Assembly: GCF_963422355.1 (NCBI RefSeq)
Contig: NC_085094.1
Location: 5,702,770 to 5,766,769, forward strand
Length of the DNA: 64,000 nt
From: Corticium candelabrum
Taxonomy: Eukaryota; Porifera; Homoscleromorpha; Homosclerophorida; Plakinidae
Direction: 5' to 3'
Part shown: positions 40,017 through 52,808 of the stretch, one piece after another
Numbering within the stretch: the stretch's first letter is position 1
How the letters are laid out: every line of letters starts with the position of its first letter
Translations under genes and position numbers: made by a program
Notes under the pieces: generated by a model
Database searches by the model: none
The model's input: only the letters and a program-made list of their open reading frames with translations
Told to the model about the DNA's origin: nothing

Positions 40017-43000
40017 ACATGTGTTATTTTAGTTTGTGTTTATTAAACACATAGATGTTCTTATTTGAATCATTTGTTGTTTGATTTGGTAGCTGCAAAC
40101 GAAAACGTTGTTGTGACTTATGTTACCACACCAAATGATTTTTTGGTTCATCTCGTCAGAGATAAAGCTATCCTCACTGACGTGATGAATAAACTTCAAG
40201 AGGTTGGTGAACGTCCAGACCTCATAGCCGATCGATTTTGGGAAGGTAAGAGTTCAACTGGAATTTAGTTTTATTCAATAGGTTTGCGTGTACACTCAAA
40301 CCTCTAATCTGGACAGTATGGGACCAGCTGCTGTTTGGATTCTAGAAATGTCCGGAAGATAGAGATAGCTAATGCGTGTTATATCCTTGGAATCCCAGAC
40401 CATTTTAATGTAAGGTTTGGTGACGTCATACCAGGTCTGTGTACAGTACACACTTGTACTACACTGTAATGTACATGTGTACTTTGTACTACAGTTACAT
40501 ACGTGTTCTCGTATGCACTGGCACGTGATAGTCAAGACAGGCTGGAGAATTGAGTGTTTATACGGGGAGTTTCTTGCCCAAGTGCTTACCCTCAGAGTCC
40601 CAAGACTTGATATGCGCTGGAAAGCGTGTCTGGTCTAGGGAGGTGTCCGGATTAGGGAGGTTTGAGTGTAGCAACAAATTCAATTTATTTTTTGGAGTGT
40701 GCATGGGTCTTCGACATTGAGAGCAAAATATAAATGCATCTGACATGGTATATTGAGTCGTTTTTATATATAAGTTATCACGTAGCTGTGAAGGAGATAT
40801 TGGATTACCAGATCGACATGCAAGGGTGAGGGCTACGAGATAATTTTTGAGGCGAAGCTGAGAGAATTATCAAGTATACCCAAAGATGGAGACTCTGATA
40901 AATTTGATATATCGCCTGAGTGACGTGTGATAACTGATTTTTATCACATTTTGCCATCTTGAGCGTGTTAGCGGGGCAGCCAATTAAGGACCGTCGTCTG
41001 GCAATGGAGCTTCCTTTGTCTTTAATTTCTACGTCAAGTGACTAAGAATTAGTGAGTTGCACGTGTATTGCAGTTAACGTGTGTGTTGACAACTTGATAA
41101 ATTGCAAGTGTATTGTAATTTGTGTTAATTATTACTTTGGCATTCGATTCTGTAGTAATTACAGTCATCCAGGATGACAGGCTGATAACCTATATTAGCC
41201 TTATACCACGTTTACACGAGCACTTGTAAGCGGGCCAACCCATGCTGGCTTGGTATTTCTAGCCTGGCCAGGACACGCCAGCTCGGGTTAAGTACCTTGT
41301 GTAAACGCATAGCATGCTGGAAAACGGGTCTTGCATGCTCATTTGGTAGTCTCGCGTAGCCAGACCCCTTTTTGCCGGGTAATACTTCTGTGCGAAAATG
41401 GCACAAATAGTGTGGAGCGAGACGGAGACTCTGTGTCTTATCCAATTATGAAGCGACCAAGAGGAGCAAGAAGTTTAGCTTTTGAACTCCATTGCTGCAT
41501 GTGCGCAACAGTCGCCTGGTGATAGACCTACGACGTCTCGTATATGTCCTACGCATTCTCGATATGACTGTTGTAAAGCCATAGAGAAAAATGCGAGCAG
41601 CTTGGCTTCTGTCCATTGCAAACATGAGCTAACACGAGCTATGTCAAGCTCTCGTGTAAACGGGGTATTAGGGCTGATAACCTGTATCCTGGATGACAGG
41701 ATGATATAGAGACTTATCGCCCTGCCGGTTTCTTTGAACTTACTTAGCAACCAGATATAAGCTCTGTTATGCTTACCATACTATGGATAACTGCATAATG
41801 ATAATGACTACCACTAATATTATTTTGCATTTTTGCTTGCTTTATGTTTCCTTGTTTGAGAAAGAGTTGATGTATCATTATTGGGCAGTATGCTTGTATG
41901 GTTGTTGGCTGCTTTTCAGGATTTAGTCTAAACCTAGTTATTAAACGTGATTCAAGACTAACAACTTTCACCTATACATGTATAAATGATGGTGTTTGAA
42001 ACCACTCGAATGGTTTGAATTTGTGTTAGATTACTTAATTAAATTGCAGAGTGTGAGGGTCTATATAGGCCTAGAGAACCAACATTTAGTAATTCAGAAA
42101 TTTTTAGTTAATTCTAATAATGTAAACAGCATTGGTATAGGTATTCAGAAGTACTTGGAGATCTTCAACTTTTGTGTAACATTCGCATTTTTGCAGGAAG
42201 GCTGTACTGTGGACAGTTCACTGAGGATGACATGTGGTATAGGGTGAAAGTTCAATCAAATGCTTTATCGCTAAATCCTCAATTTGGTGACAATCCTGTA
42301 GTCGAGACTAGTGTTTGTGTCATGTATGTGGATTTTGGGAACTCAGAGTGGCTACCTGCAAACAGATTGAGATTACTACCACAAGGGTTGGAAACTATAC
42401 AACCATTGGCTAGACATTGCTGCTTGGTTGATGTGCAAGCAACTGGCATGGTAAGGCAACAGTTAATCTGTTGCTGGGATTAATGATCTTTACTAATTAT
42501 TTGTAGTTCTTTTTGTGATTTATCAAAGTCGAGCCTGTACTTAATTATTACGTGTGAAGCTTGTATCAGTGATGGGCTTAGATGCAGTTGTATAAGGAAG
42601 TTACATGCTCGTTTGTAGTCTATGTGTATCTTTTTTCATGTGCAAATAGGTGCTTGTCATTTAAATGTTAAATCTTTATGTAGAAGTGGTCTGATGAGGC
42701 TGTACGTCTTTTTGAAGAAGTTACAAGTGAAATTCCTCTGGAAATGAAAGTTAGTCAAATCCCTCTTAATGCATGTTTACAATACTTGCCACGTGAGTGA
42801 GTGGCATTTTGCAGGACCAAGTACGCACTGTTAGACACTTTAGATTCATTCATGCACATTGATTTGATTTTATTGATCAAGTTAATCTCATAAATGCAAG
42901 GTTGCTGTTTTATCATCAGACAAACATTTCTGCCATGCAGTAATGTATTTATTTATTGGCATAGCAGATCACCTTATCATCTTTTAGCTAATCCAATGTT

Positions 43001-46000
43001 TATTGAGAAACCTTGTACAGTACAAAGTCTGGCTGTTGTTGTTGTTGTTGCTGCTGCTGCTGCTGCTGCTGTTGCTACTGATGTCAGATGATAATGATGC
43101 ATTTATTTATTATCAATTTAGATCTTTTGGCAAGTTGACAAAACTATGTTTGTTGACTTGCTTGGAGTACAGAGTCGGACAGCAGAGCTTGGTTATCCTC
43201 AATGTTCAACTGTCAGTGAGCTACTTTTATCTGCAGGCCATGCGTCTGTTTCTGGTGCTTCTCCTCAGTCAGAGCCTGTAGGTAGGGCTTTGCATACTAA
43301 CAGACAACATAAAGGACAGTTTAATATTTCTTGATTAGGTACTGGGAGTTTGTCGTACTTGAGAAAGCTAATCAACCCATCTATGGACACTCACCGCCCA
43401 GTTGTTGTGACTCACTTTCTATCTCTTCAAGATCTACATGTTCAGCTGGTGGGATAGAAGCCTGACTGACTAGCTGAGATGGCTAGATGGTTGTGATTTC
43501 TGTGTTGGTTGTAGTTATCTGACCAGGTGGAATTGAACGATCTCATGGCAGACATTCAAAATGAATATCACAAACTGAACATTAATGACCTGGCTGTAAC
43601 AGATCCTCAGCAAGGTGAAGCTGTCTGTTCCTTGTTTAGTGATCAGAAATGGTACAGAGCTGAAGTCATTGGTAAGCCTTTGAAAGCATTTTATTATATG
43701 CAGCTGATTCATGCTCGTGTAATGTTCTTTCATGCAGATGTACTTGGTCCAAGAAAAGTGTCTGTTGCCTATGTTGACTATGGCAATGTAGAAGAAGTGG
43801 AACTGTTTCATGTAAAGAAACTGTCTGGAACACTGATTCGCAGACTACCAGCCCTGGCAAGCGCAGTAGCAACTGTATGGATCAACTGTATTTCTTAACT
43901 GTGTGATGTTTATAGGCTTTGCAGTGCAGTCTTGTTGATGTTGGCAATATTATGGAGCCTGAGCAGCAATGTCCAGCAGAGGTGTATAGCAGGGCTTTGA
44001 GATCAGATATAACTAAGGATTTGAGCTAATCGATATGTAGCAAAATCAACATTTACTACAAAACAATGGAGAATGCTCTAATTTTTTATCTACTTTAAAG
44101 AGAAATGCTGCAGTTGTTAAATGCAGTGAAAATCTTCCAGATTTTGTAGTTTAATTAAGTATTGGACTAACAGTGGAAATGTGGTGTAGATACAGCTACG
44201 TTGACTTCATTCAGCTTTAATCTCTTGTAGCCACTTTCTTGTCATTATTACTGGGTACCTCTTTAGTTTTTTATGTCTGTAAACTGGTGTAGTCTTGGAT
44301 TTCCGTTTTCTAGTTTCTATTTATTGTTTAAGTTGGCACAAGATAAATACTTCATTGATTGCCAGGGTAGTTAGACATGGAGACTCCGTTGTGAATAGTT
44401 AAATTACATATTACGTGCAACAGAACTGAGACTTGCAGCATCTTTAATACAAAGGGTTATTATACTTGGGCAGTACATGTTCTTTTTGATCTTTTTGATT
44501 TGAGTAGTTTGTGGAAGTGACATAGCTGTTTTGGATAACTTAGGTTTTGGAGCAAGTCAATAGACTATGCAGTAGTAGTGACTTGACAATGGTTGTGAAA
44601 GGTTTGTCATGTTGGTTACATATTAGTCATGTCGTTATTGTGTTTTTGTTAGGGGTCAGAGGAACAGTACTTGATGTTGAGTTCTTTGAGCCTTCTGTAG
44701 GCAGTGTAAATCAATTGCTGTTACAGACAATAGCATCAACTCAGAAAGATCACAGGCATGTATTTAGTCACTTTTTTAATTGTTACCCATTTGCTATTGA
44801 TGATCGTTTGTTGTGTAATGGTTTCAGAACATCATCAGCCGCATTTGCTGGTAGGTCTGAGGATAACGTAGCACCACAACTAGATACAATGACAATGGAA
44901 CATCGAGTTGATCCAAGTCTTTTACTAAGCCAGAATGCATCAGTGTCATCATCCACTGATTTGGTGCAAAGCTTGTACTCTTCAAGTCACGACCTGACTG
45001 GTGCAATTATTTCTCACATCGATTCTCCAAGTCAATTTTATGTTCATTTGTCGGGTGCACAGAACATATTGCAAGAGTGAGCATGACGTTTTTATTCTGT
45101 TATTGGTTGGTATTCTTTATTTCTGTATTACTGGTTTAGTGTTATGATGAAAGTAGCTGACCATTGCAACACTACCAATCCTCCCCAATCAGATGTTCAG
45201 TGGATACTTGGCAGCCGTTGCTGTGCTCTGTTCAGTGAGGATCATTCGTGGAATCGAGCTCAAGTGAAGATGATTCTTCATGGCAATAGATACAAAGTAT
45301 GATTACGTATGTTATATGGCATATGAGTATATAAGTTGGAAGTTGTGGTCAATGTTTGACAAATACAGTAGGTGGTAAATGTGTTGCAAACAGGCATGTG
45401 AGCAGGGTGATGCACATAATATGAACACAGAGAAGACGCGAACAAATGACAGACAGGCACAGACAGACGGGTGGGCACCCAGATGATAGTTTTATTTAAC
45501 TAACTAAAATATTGTAACGAGTTATTAATTGTAATTTTTAACATGTTTGGGTTTCATCTACAGTTATTGATTGCTGGTGCTTATTTCAGGTCTTTTATGT
45601 TGATTTTGGAAATTCAGAAACTGTGTCGGGTTCAGACATGAGAACGCTTCCTTATGATTGCAGGGCTGCACCAGCTCAAGCACTACCATCCTTTATTTAT
45701 GGTGTGACTCCAGTTGCTGATAATTCAGGAGCAGTGACTGTAGGTGGATGGTCAATACAGGCTGTGAATCTGATGAACGACCTACTCAGAGAGAGAGCAT
45801 ACAAAATTGAACTACAGGTAGAAGTGTCATTTGTTGTGTTAATTAATACTACTTAGCTGCATGTTGTGTTTGTAGTTACTTACTTTAGTGGACCGTCGTA
45901 ACTATACAGTCGTAGACTTCTATCATTCTTACACAGACATGTGGCCATACTGTGGTAGGGTTAGCATTTGCACATCATACATGAACTGTCATTAGGAATT

Positions 46001-48427
46001 GTTCACATGTGTACTTCAAAGCTTTGCTACCTATGGTATTGAATTTTTGCTATGTTCTTATGGCTAAGAATGGGTGGTGTCTGTTTGGTGGGATCTCTGT
46101 GGCATTGTAAAGAATGCACATTCAACACAATACAATTATGACTGATTGATAATGCTTACTGTAGTAGTAGTAGTGTTGATTTTACTGTAACCAGTAGAGC
46201 TAGGATGATATGGATGGAAGTAACTAATGATACCAGGTACATGTGTACCACCTGTTTGGAACACTGCCAGTTGTCAGCTGCCAATAAGATACACATAGCA
46301 ATTGTCGTCAGTTGTCTGTCTTTGTGTCATTGGTTATGTATAGTACATAGTTTGCTTACAGTAGTCTGCTTTGTTAGGTTGATTCTAATGTTGACAGTGG
46401 CCAGCCTACTGCAGTGGATATATGTTTTTCAGCACAAGATGGTCAGACCAAAAGTCTTAGACGCTATTTGATAGAGAAGGGTTTTGCCAAGCCACATCAA
46501 GAAGCATCCATGTCTACGGTGAATGCTCACACTTCAGTCAACTATGTTCTTTCTCTCACAGCTGTATCATCGTTTTGCAGTATCTCCCACCTAAAATTCC
46601 GTCATCAAGACAGTTTCCAATCATAATTACGTTTGTAGATAAAGACTGTCTGATATATGCACATGATGCATCTACAGGTTAGTGCAGTAGCTTTACGTAG
46701 GTTGGATTGTTGGATTTGGTGGTTCACTTGCAGAAACTGATGAAATTGACATGGTGACAGGACAACTGCAGACTCATCTCAATGAAACATCAAATGTAGT
46801 AGTGCCAGCTGAACAGTGGCAAGTAGGACAGTCTTGTTGTGCAAGATTTGCTCAGGATAACAACTGGTATCGAGCTCGTATTGTGGCCATTGTTGGTGAC
46901 AGGAAACTAAAAGTTGGAATGAGAAACCTACCATACCATGTTGATGTGGCCTAAAGTTCTGTTCCTATGCACAGGTTTTCTACGTCGACTTTGGAAATTG
47001 TGATGTAGTTAGTGTAGAGTGGCTTCATCCTGAGGTAGCATTCCAAGAAATTCCTTGTTTAAGCCTTATCATGCAGCTTCAAGGACTGAATAAGGTATTT
47101 TTACTTGTGACTTTTTTGTCAACAATCTGTGAGTGTTTTAGCTTTCAGACAAGTGACAATTGTGATGTCATCTCAAATAGAATGTTAGAACTTCTGGTGG
47201 ACAACCGATGCTGTGCTAGTATTGTGGTTAGCTGTTACAGTCAACTCAAATGATACACAATGTATGGTTGCTGTTGTTTGTGGTTTACAAAGGGTCAACC
47301 ATCAGAAAATCCTCTTTTAGTCAGCATTGACCTTCCTGATGGCACTAAGCTACTTGATGCTCTTGCCACAGAAGAAACTCGAGATCTAGAAAATCAGCAG
47401 TTGCCTGAAAGAGACAGGGCATTGCATTATCAGCTTGCATCACCAAAGACTTTTTCTGTGCAAGACACATCATTATCATTAGTTGTGCCTCAGAATGGTC
47501 AACAAGAAGTTATAAATGCTGTTGGTGACAAAGAACAGGAGAATTTGACATTGTCAGAAGAATCACCTGTCAGGGAAGCTTTTGTTAGCACAACTATTGC
47601 TCCGACTGCTGCCGTGTTGGAGTCTAGTGTGGACGCTGACGACATTGGACAAGTGCAGTTGCCATCTGTTGGTGTGAAGTTTGCCGTGCAAGCAGTGCAC
47701 GTATTAGCTCCTGATACCATTTATCTTCAGAGGCTGGGAGTACCTACTGAAAGCCATGATGTGACTTTAGAAAATGTTGCTGCACAGTTGGATAATCTTT
47801 ATCGCATTCAAGCAGCTGTTTCTGAGTGCTCTTTCAACCTACCGCAATTGACAGAAAGTGATGTGAAAGCAGGTGATTATGGATAGTCTGCAGTGTCGAC
47901 TATTGTGTATATGCTTATGTATTTCTAGACATGGTATGTGCAGCTTGCTATACTCAAGACAATGTTTGGTATAGAGCACGAGTGGTCGAACTGTTCAAGC
48001 CTCCATCCGGTTTATTACTAATTAAAATTTATTATATTGATTATGGTACATCTGAAGTAGTGACACCAGAACGAATAAGAAAGTTACCAGCCGAGTTTCT
48101 TGGTATTCCAGCTCAGGCGTTTCTCGTCAAACTACCAGGTATTGAGCCAGTTGCAGCTACGGAGCTACAGGGTCCTCAAACTCTCATACCCAATTCAATA
48201 TGGTCTACAGATAGTTTGACAGTCATGACTAAGCTGGTCACCCGCAAGAAGTTGGTGGCTTGTATTGAAGTGAGACTGATTATCGTGTGGCATTAAAATT
48301 TGTCTCATATGTCGTATATACTTAGTCAACTGAAGTAACAGTACCTAATGTCTCATTGACAGAAGAGGATGGTACTGAATTAGTAGAACGGCTTGTGGAG
48401 TCTGGCTATGCAAGGAAGTCACATTGA
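39136..48427 (+). CDS. TDRD-like: Multi-Tudor-domain protein with N-terminal coiled coil
   Basis: Start ATG 39136 (MAASENLASSLQALL). The first exon gives a charged coiled coil (EERLRERETRLAREWEAL, EREQLQRDREQLEREREA). Five extended Tudor modules follow, each with a WYRA/V strand and a YVDFGN-type aromatic cage. T1: NDFLVHLV (about 40130), MWYRVKV and YVDFGNSEWLPANRLRLLP (about 42240-42390). T2: HFLSLQDLHVQL, KWYRAEVI, AYVDYGNVEEVE (about 43420-43810). T3: SPSQFYVHLSG, SWNRAQVKM, FYVDFGNSETV (about 45020-45650). T4: NWYRARIVAI, FYVDFGNCDVV (about 46865-47010). T5: VWYRARVVEL, IYYIDYGTSEVV (about 47960-48060). It ends VESGYARKSH, stop 48425-48427. TDRD proteins bind symmetrically dimethylated arginines on Piwi proteins in germ or stem-cell granules of the piRNA pathway. 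No MYND, LOTUS, helicase or KH domain is seen, so the vertebrate orthologue (TDRD1, 6, 7 or 15) is unclear. Confidence 0.88.
39963..40013. repeat. (GT)n microsatellite
   Basis: About 50 bp of GT repeats in an intron of the Tudor gene. Confidence 0.95.
40293..40668. mobile_element. Tigger/pogo-like MITE with TA duplication
   Basis: The left end CACTCAAACCTCTAATCTGG and the reverse complement of the right end CACTCAAACCTCCCTAATCC form a clear terminal inverted repeat, flanked by TA at 40291-40292 and 40669-40670. A CA..TCAAACCTC end and TA target are usual in pogo/Tigger elements. It is 376 bp with no transposase, in an intron of the Tudor gene. Confidence 0.75.
41201..41670. mobile_element. 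Inverted-repeat element (TTTACACGAG ends)
   Basis: Left end TTATACCACGTTTACACGAG (41201-41220). The reverse complement of the right end (41651-41670) is TAATACCCCGTTTACACGAG. The flanks both contain GGCTGATAACCT (41180-41191 and 41672-41683) and CATCCAGGAT/ATCCTGGATG, so the insertion may sit in an older repeat. About 470 bp, no coding capacity recognised, in an intron of the Tudor gene. Confidence 0.7.
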
Positions 48428-49111
48428 CGGTATTCTCAAGTGACACGTGCATAGACTGATCTATGGTGGTTACTTCAGGTAGCTTTGTATGTAATAGTGG
48501 TTAATTGAGTCTGTTGTTCGTTGTTGATTTTTTTAGTCTTTGAGGTCGTCGTGTTTGAGTACTAATGCTATAATATAGCTGTTGGAATCATACTTTATGG
48601 TGCTGGTTGTGGAGAGACCGTTACTTAGGGAGGACTCAGTAGAACCAAGAAGCACGTACTGCATGTTTTTTTTATGTCAGCACTGCACGTTGTGAGTCAC
48701 AGTGATGACATGGAATAATGTCATCATGCACTACTTGCGTGCAATATTTGTGTGCAGGAGCTCTACCCAGGGCTCTTGAAATCGGCAGTACACCGGCGGT
48801 GGGTGTCTCATAATCTCACATGCTGCTTGTCCTCGCAAGTCTCAGTAGTTATAGTCAATGTTTCAGCATTGGCAGTGTTGCCATCAGCAATTAAGAGAGC
48901 TGATATTTATAAGGAGACGGGTGTGGGTGTTCGTATTTCTAAAACATGTTTAATTAGGACGTTTGCGTTTATCTTCTGATTTGCGGGATGGCTGTATCCC
49001 GCATTATAGTATTGTCGTCTGGTTCACGAGTGTGCGGTACCATGTACTAACCTCTTCCGCTCCAAACGATGCCAGACGTCTCGGAAGATGAAGGGGCTAC
49101 TGGATTACGAA
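48428..49111. other. Intergenic region after the Tudor gene
   Basis: About 680 bp with the Tudor 3' UTR. I see no coding frame with recognisable similarity, no RNA gene and no clear element. Confidence 0.35.
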
Positions 49112-49550
49112 GGGCCGTGTTTCCACTAGCTGCTTATTTCTAAGTGTGGGGCTGCTCTTTCGCAGAGTCAGCAACCGTTGGTTGTCACTGATTCAGCATC
49201 TGGTAGTCAAAATTTGCATGACGATGACCAAGGACACCGTCTTCTCTCTCTCCGTAGCTGCTGATTTCTTCCTTTTAGATAACAAACCTGACATCTTATA
49301 TGGCAATCCTATCCCAGCAAAATAGTCAATATCATCAAAACGGAGTTGTCAGAAGCCATCTACATGCGCACTGCTGTCACATGACCGTTAATTAAATGTA
49401 AACCACTTTGCTAAACCTACAAGAAAATGGGTTTAATTAAGAAATCGTTTTAGGTTTAGAATTTACCTGGTTTAGTGTAAGTGGAAACACGTTAATCCTT
49501 AGGACATTAAACTACTTGCTAGACCGGTCTAGGCGCTAGTGGAAACGCAG
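49112..49550. mobile_element. MITE family X, copy 1
   Basis: The left end GGGCCGTGTTTCCACTAGCT and the reverse complement of the right end (CTGCGTTTCCACTAGCGCC, following CTAGACCGGTCTAGG) form a terminal inverted repeat. The interior matches copy 2 (56227-56750) in reverse orientation, for example GACGATGACCAAGGACACCG here against CGGTGTCCTTGGTCATCGTC there, and TGATTCAGCATCTG against CAGATGCTGAATCA. The right terminus is eroded. Confidence 0.75.
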
Positions 49551-51746
49551 TCATGACCTCTATCATAGCTTCCACAATGATCACGTACGCCTGATAGTGA
49601 TTCACAGATACCTCAAACAAGTGTGACTATCACATTTCGTTAAATATGAAACCCTTTGAAGAAGGGTTTTTGTATGCTCTAGCTAATTATTTGTGTTGCG
49701 CCGGATGAGACATTCTCGACAAACCTAATCTATGGAGCAAAACATGGAAGCAGAATGGTGACCAGGTATTTTAATACGTAATGCAGTTCAGGAACGAATT
49801 TACGATCGCTTAGAGGAAGGTCGTGACGCGGATGTGTTTGAGTCAAAAGTTTTCCATGCAGAAGTGAAACATCCGCCAACCACTTTGGTCTGCCAGACGT
49901 TTTAGACTTATTGGAGGAGAGACCAAATCCGTTAGCACATCAGTATCTAACAGAGTTCACGAACTTTGATGATGACATGATTGCATCAACAGCAGCCAGA
50001 TGATGCAATTGTCAAAATACCAGGTAGCACCTACTATCTAGCTATTAGACGGACGGAATCCGGAACGTTACTTCTTCCTACTAGATGACGTTCTACTCTA
50101 CAGCTGGAACGTACTACACTGGCGGATCTAGAGGGGGTTCCACGGAAACCCCTAAAATTCTACGTGACGTCATCACGTGACGCGGCGATGACCGCGTGCC
50201 AACAGTCGGACAGTACGAGTGACCGAGTCGTACGGTACTCCTACTCTTTTTGTAGCCTACTAGGCGCGAACATCGGACACAATGCACCAATTCGGCACAT
50301 GGAAGAGCGTGCTGGACGGCTTCGCATCGTCAGTTGACATCTTTGTTTGGTCGTCGTAGAAAGTCGTCGCTTGAAAGAAGCCAGCCCATTCAGACTTCAA
50401 GTTGCCAAGACATTCGAAAAACGTTGCGAAGGCTTCTTTCCGTACAATCAAGGCATTTCGGGCTTGCAGCCAGGAAAAAGGTGTGGCGGAAACGGCTCTG
50501 TGTGAGCCGCGCCTCCACCTCTTCCGGGACGTGAAGGCTGAAAGGGCTAGTTGAAATCAAACTGTGGCTTTTTGGCCATCTCGAACACCACCACTTCGCT
50601 ACTTCCTTGCAATGATATTGTTTCAAAATTGTTATTTTCCATCTCATGAAATATAGTTGATGGTCACAACATCACAATTTCATGAAACCATATATGTCTA
50701 ACCCTAACCGGGTACCGTAACCCTAACTCTCTAGTTAACTACATGAGATAGACATTCCTGTGACTGTTAGCAGCATTAGCTGCGGTCAGATCACACCGAT
50801 TTATAACCTATCTAGTGATAAACTTAGAAAGTTGTAAATTTAGTACAGTTACATTTTTAACGTGTTTCTATTTCAGTGTTAGTTCAAATCTACTAGTTGG
50901 TAGTAGCTAGCACATGACTAATCTAGATCTAGTTTTAGTTTCGCGTTCGGAGTTCCGCCAGTCTGCAGTCTGCGTTTTAATTTACAGCCACCGCGTACAG
51001 ACCACAAACTGCTAATCAAGAATCAAGTAACGCCTCACATTTGTCGAGCTTCCAATAGACCGCTTTTCGCTTTTCAAGTCTATCTTTAGTTAATTAGGGA
51101 ACTAATTTTTTTAGAAACTACGACTATTAGTAGCTACAGTGCTGTAACTCGTGGATACTTGTTGGTTACAGTAAGTAACTGTTGCATATCTGCCCGGTCA
51201 CGTGTGTATCTAGTAATTGTAGACCTATTATTAGCTGGTAGAAACTACCATTTGGGACCATAAACTATAATTAGCTGCCATGCCACTTCCACAGTGTTCT
51301 TACAGTTGCGTGTAGTTGAACGTTGAAATGTACAACTATGTTCAACGGGGTGCTGTCCGTGAGCGTGTACTGTATGCTTCGACTGTAGAGATGCGTGGGA
51401 GTTGTTGTTCCGTACATCCGCTAGCTGCTATGTAGCTAATCGAGTGTAAAGATGGGATCACAATCTTTTTACCTAAATTAATTAAAACGCAGCAGTCGTG
51501 TGTGACACTCACAGGACTGGATTGTGATGTAGGAGATGAGCATGATTACGTAAGTACATACCCATCCCTACATACCCATCATTTTCTCAAAATGTTTTTT
51601 ATTATAAGCATTCATGTGGTTTGTAATAATAACAAATGCATTTTTGTACAGCTATTCAGATTCATTTTACAGGAAGTCATCATTGGGTGACTTCAACCTG
51701 CTTTGGCAAACAAGTATGACTATACGACAGCAATGCTGGCCTACAC
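49551..51746. other. Non-genic stretch with a possible hAT-type transposon end
   Basis: About 2.2 kb with no supported gene. At 50121, CACTGGCGGATCTAGAGGGG resembles the start of hAT-superfamily terminal repeats. Short frames at 50260-50650 could be remnants of such an element but show no recognisable domain. The rest (50650-51500) is AT-rich with no clear signal. Confidence 0.3.
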
Positions 51747-52178
51747 TTGTCTCCTTGTATGGAAACACAGCTGGCGCAAATCTATCAATTGGCTCACAAA
51801 GACAACATTCTCATGGTAGAACAAATGCCAGTGCAGCAGCAACAAAATGGTAAAGATTGCGGGCTATTTGCAATAGCATATGCATTTCATGCAGCTCTAG
51901 GAGATGATGTAACCATCATGCATTTTGATATTTCCAAAATGCGACAACATCTGATTTACTGTTTGGATCGAGAGGAGCTCTCACCTTTTCCAATGGAAGA
52001 AGACAAGCCATTGGAAACATGTGACAGAAGTCGCTTTTATATTTCTTTGCACTGCACGTGTCTGTTGCCAAAGACACATGGCAAGATGGTAGAGTGTTAC
52101 GTCTGTGAAAACTTGTATCATGACAGATGTGTCACATTGTCAGGTAGTGAGCCTTGGATTTGCGCTAAATGTAGATAA
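51747..52178 (+). pseudogene. Ulp1-like (C48) protease C-terminal fragment with PHD-like zinc finger
   Basis: One open frame: QLAQIYQLAHKDNILMVEQM, then QQQQNGKDCGLFAIAYAFHA, the Gln-x6-Asp-Cys-Gly catalytic-cysteine region of Ulp1/SENP-type peptidases. After it come MRQHLIYCLDREELSPFP and a cysteine cluster (LHCTCLLP, MVECYVCENLYHDRCV, WICAKC) that looks like a PHD/RING-type finger, with stop at about 52176-52178. The N-terminal half with the catalytic His/Asp is not found in frame upstream. This combination is typical of DNA-transposon-associated genes in early animals. I read it as a transposon remnant rather than a host SENP gene. Confidence 0.55.
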
Positions 52179-52462
52179 ATGTCTTGCTATACACAGCTTT
52201 AGCATTAATTTGTTCAATTAATACATCAACTTTAAATATACAAAGTTGGAACTGTGAACTAAGTCAGAATCTAGAACCTTAAACATTTGACAACGATATC
52301 TTCTATATACTTACCTTAAATTGCCAGCTGTGTTAAGATTTCCGTCCGTCCGTGTGTACACATGACCAGGTCGTTCACAAGTCTCTAGTAGAGATAGTGC
52401 GTTTGACGTCACAATCACGTGATATCCCGGAAGTCGCCATCTTAGGGGGCAAGCGTACTAGC

Positions 52463-52808
52463 ATGGCTACGAGTTGCTCTGTTTTCGGCTGCCACGATCG
52501 TAGAATTCAGGGAAGCAACATACGTTTTTAGTCTATACCAGCTATACCAACCAGTCAGGGACCTGAAACGGGTCATTTGAGCAACAGACAACGGGCAGCG
52601 TGGATCTCCAGCCTAGTCAGAAAGGACTGGAAGCCGTCGCAGCATTCGCGTGTTTGCTCTGAGCACTTTCTGTCTGGTAGAGCTGTCATTTCTAGTATGT
52701 TCTGTACTAAAAGAGTAATCTATGCTACTCTGAATAATTCTAGGAAAGCCATCCTTTGTGTATGACTCAACCGATCCTGACTGGGTACCATCTGCAAGGA
52801 TGGGTTAG
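52463..52808 (+). pseudogene. THAP zinc-finger gene with an in-frame nonsense codon
   Basis: ATG 52463 gives MATSCSVFGCHDRR, then a TAG at 52529-52531 where an aromatic residue is expected (IRF*SIPAIPTSQGPE). The frame continues with RQRAAWISSLVRKDWKP and SRVCSEHFLSG, the C2CH zinc ligands of a THAP domain. A 49-nt intron (52695-52743) joins to KPSFVYDSTDPDWVPSARMG and stop 52806-52808. THAP domains bind DNA and derive from P-element-type transposases. Only one substitution breaks this frame. Confidence 0.7.

Noticed and set aside
50260..50647. Overlapping short frames on both strands
   Set aside because: No domain recognised; possibly transposon debris, but not supportable as a gene.
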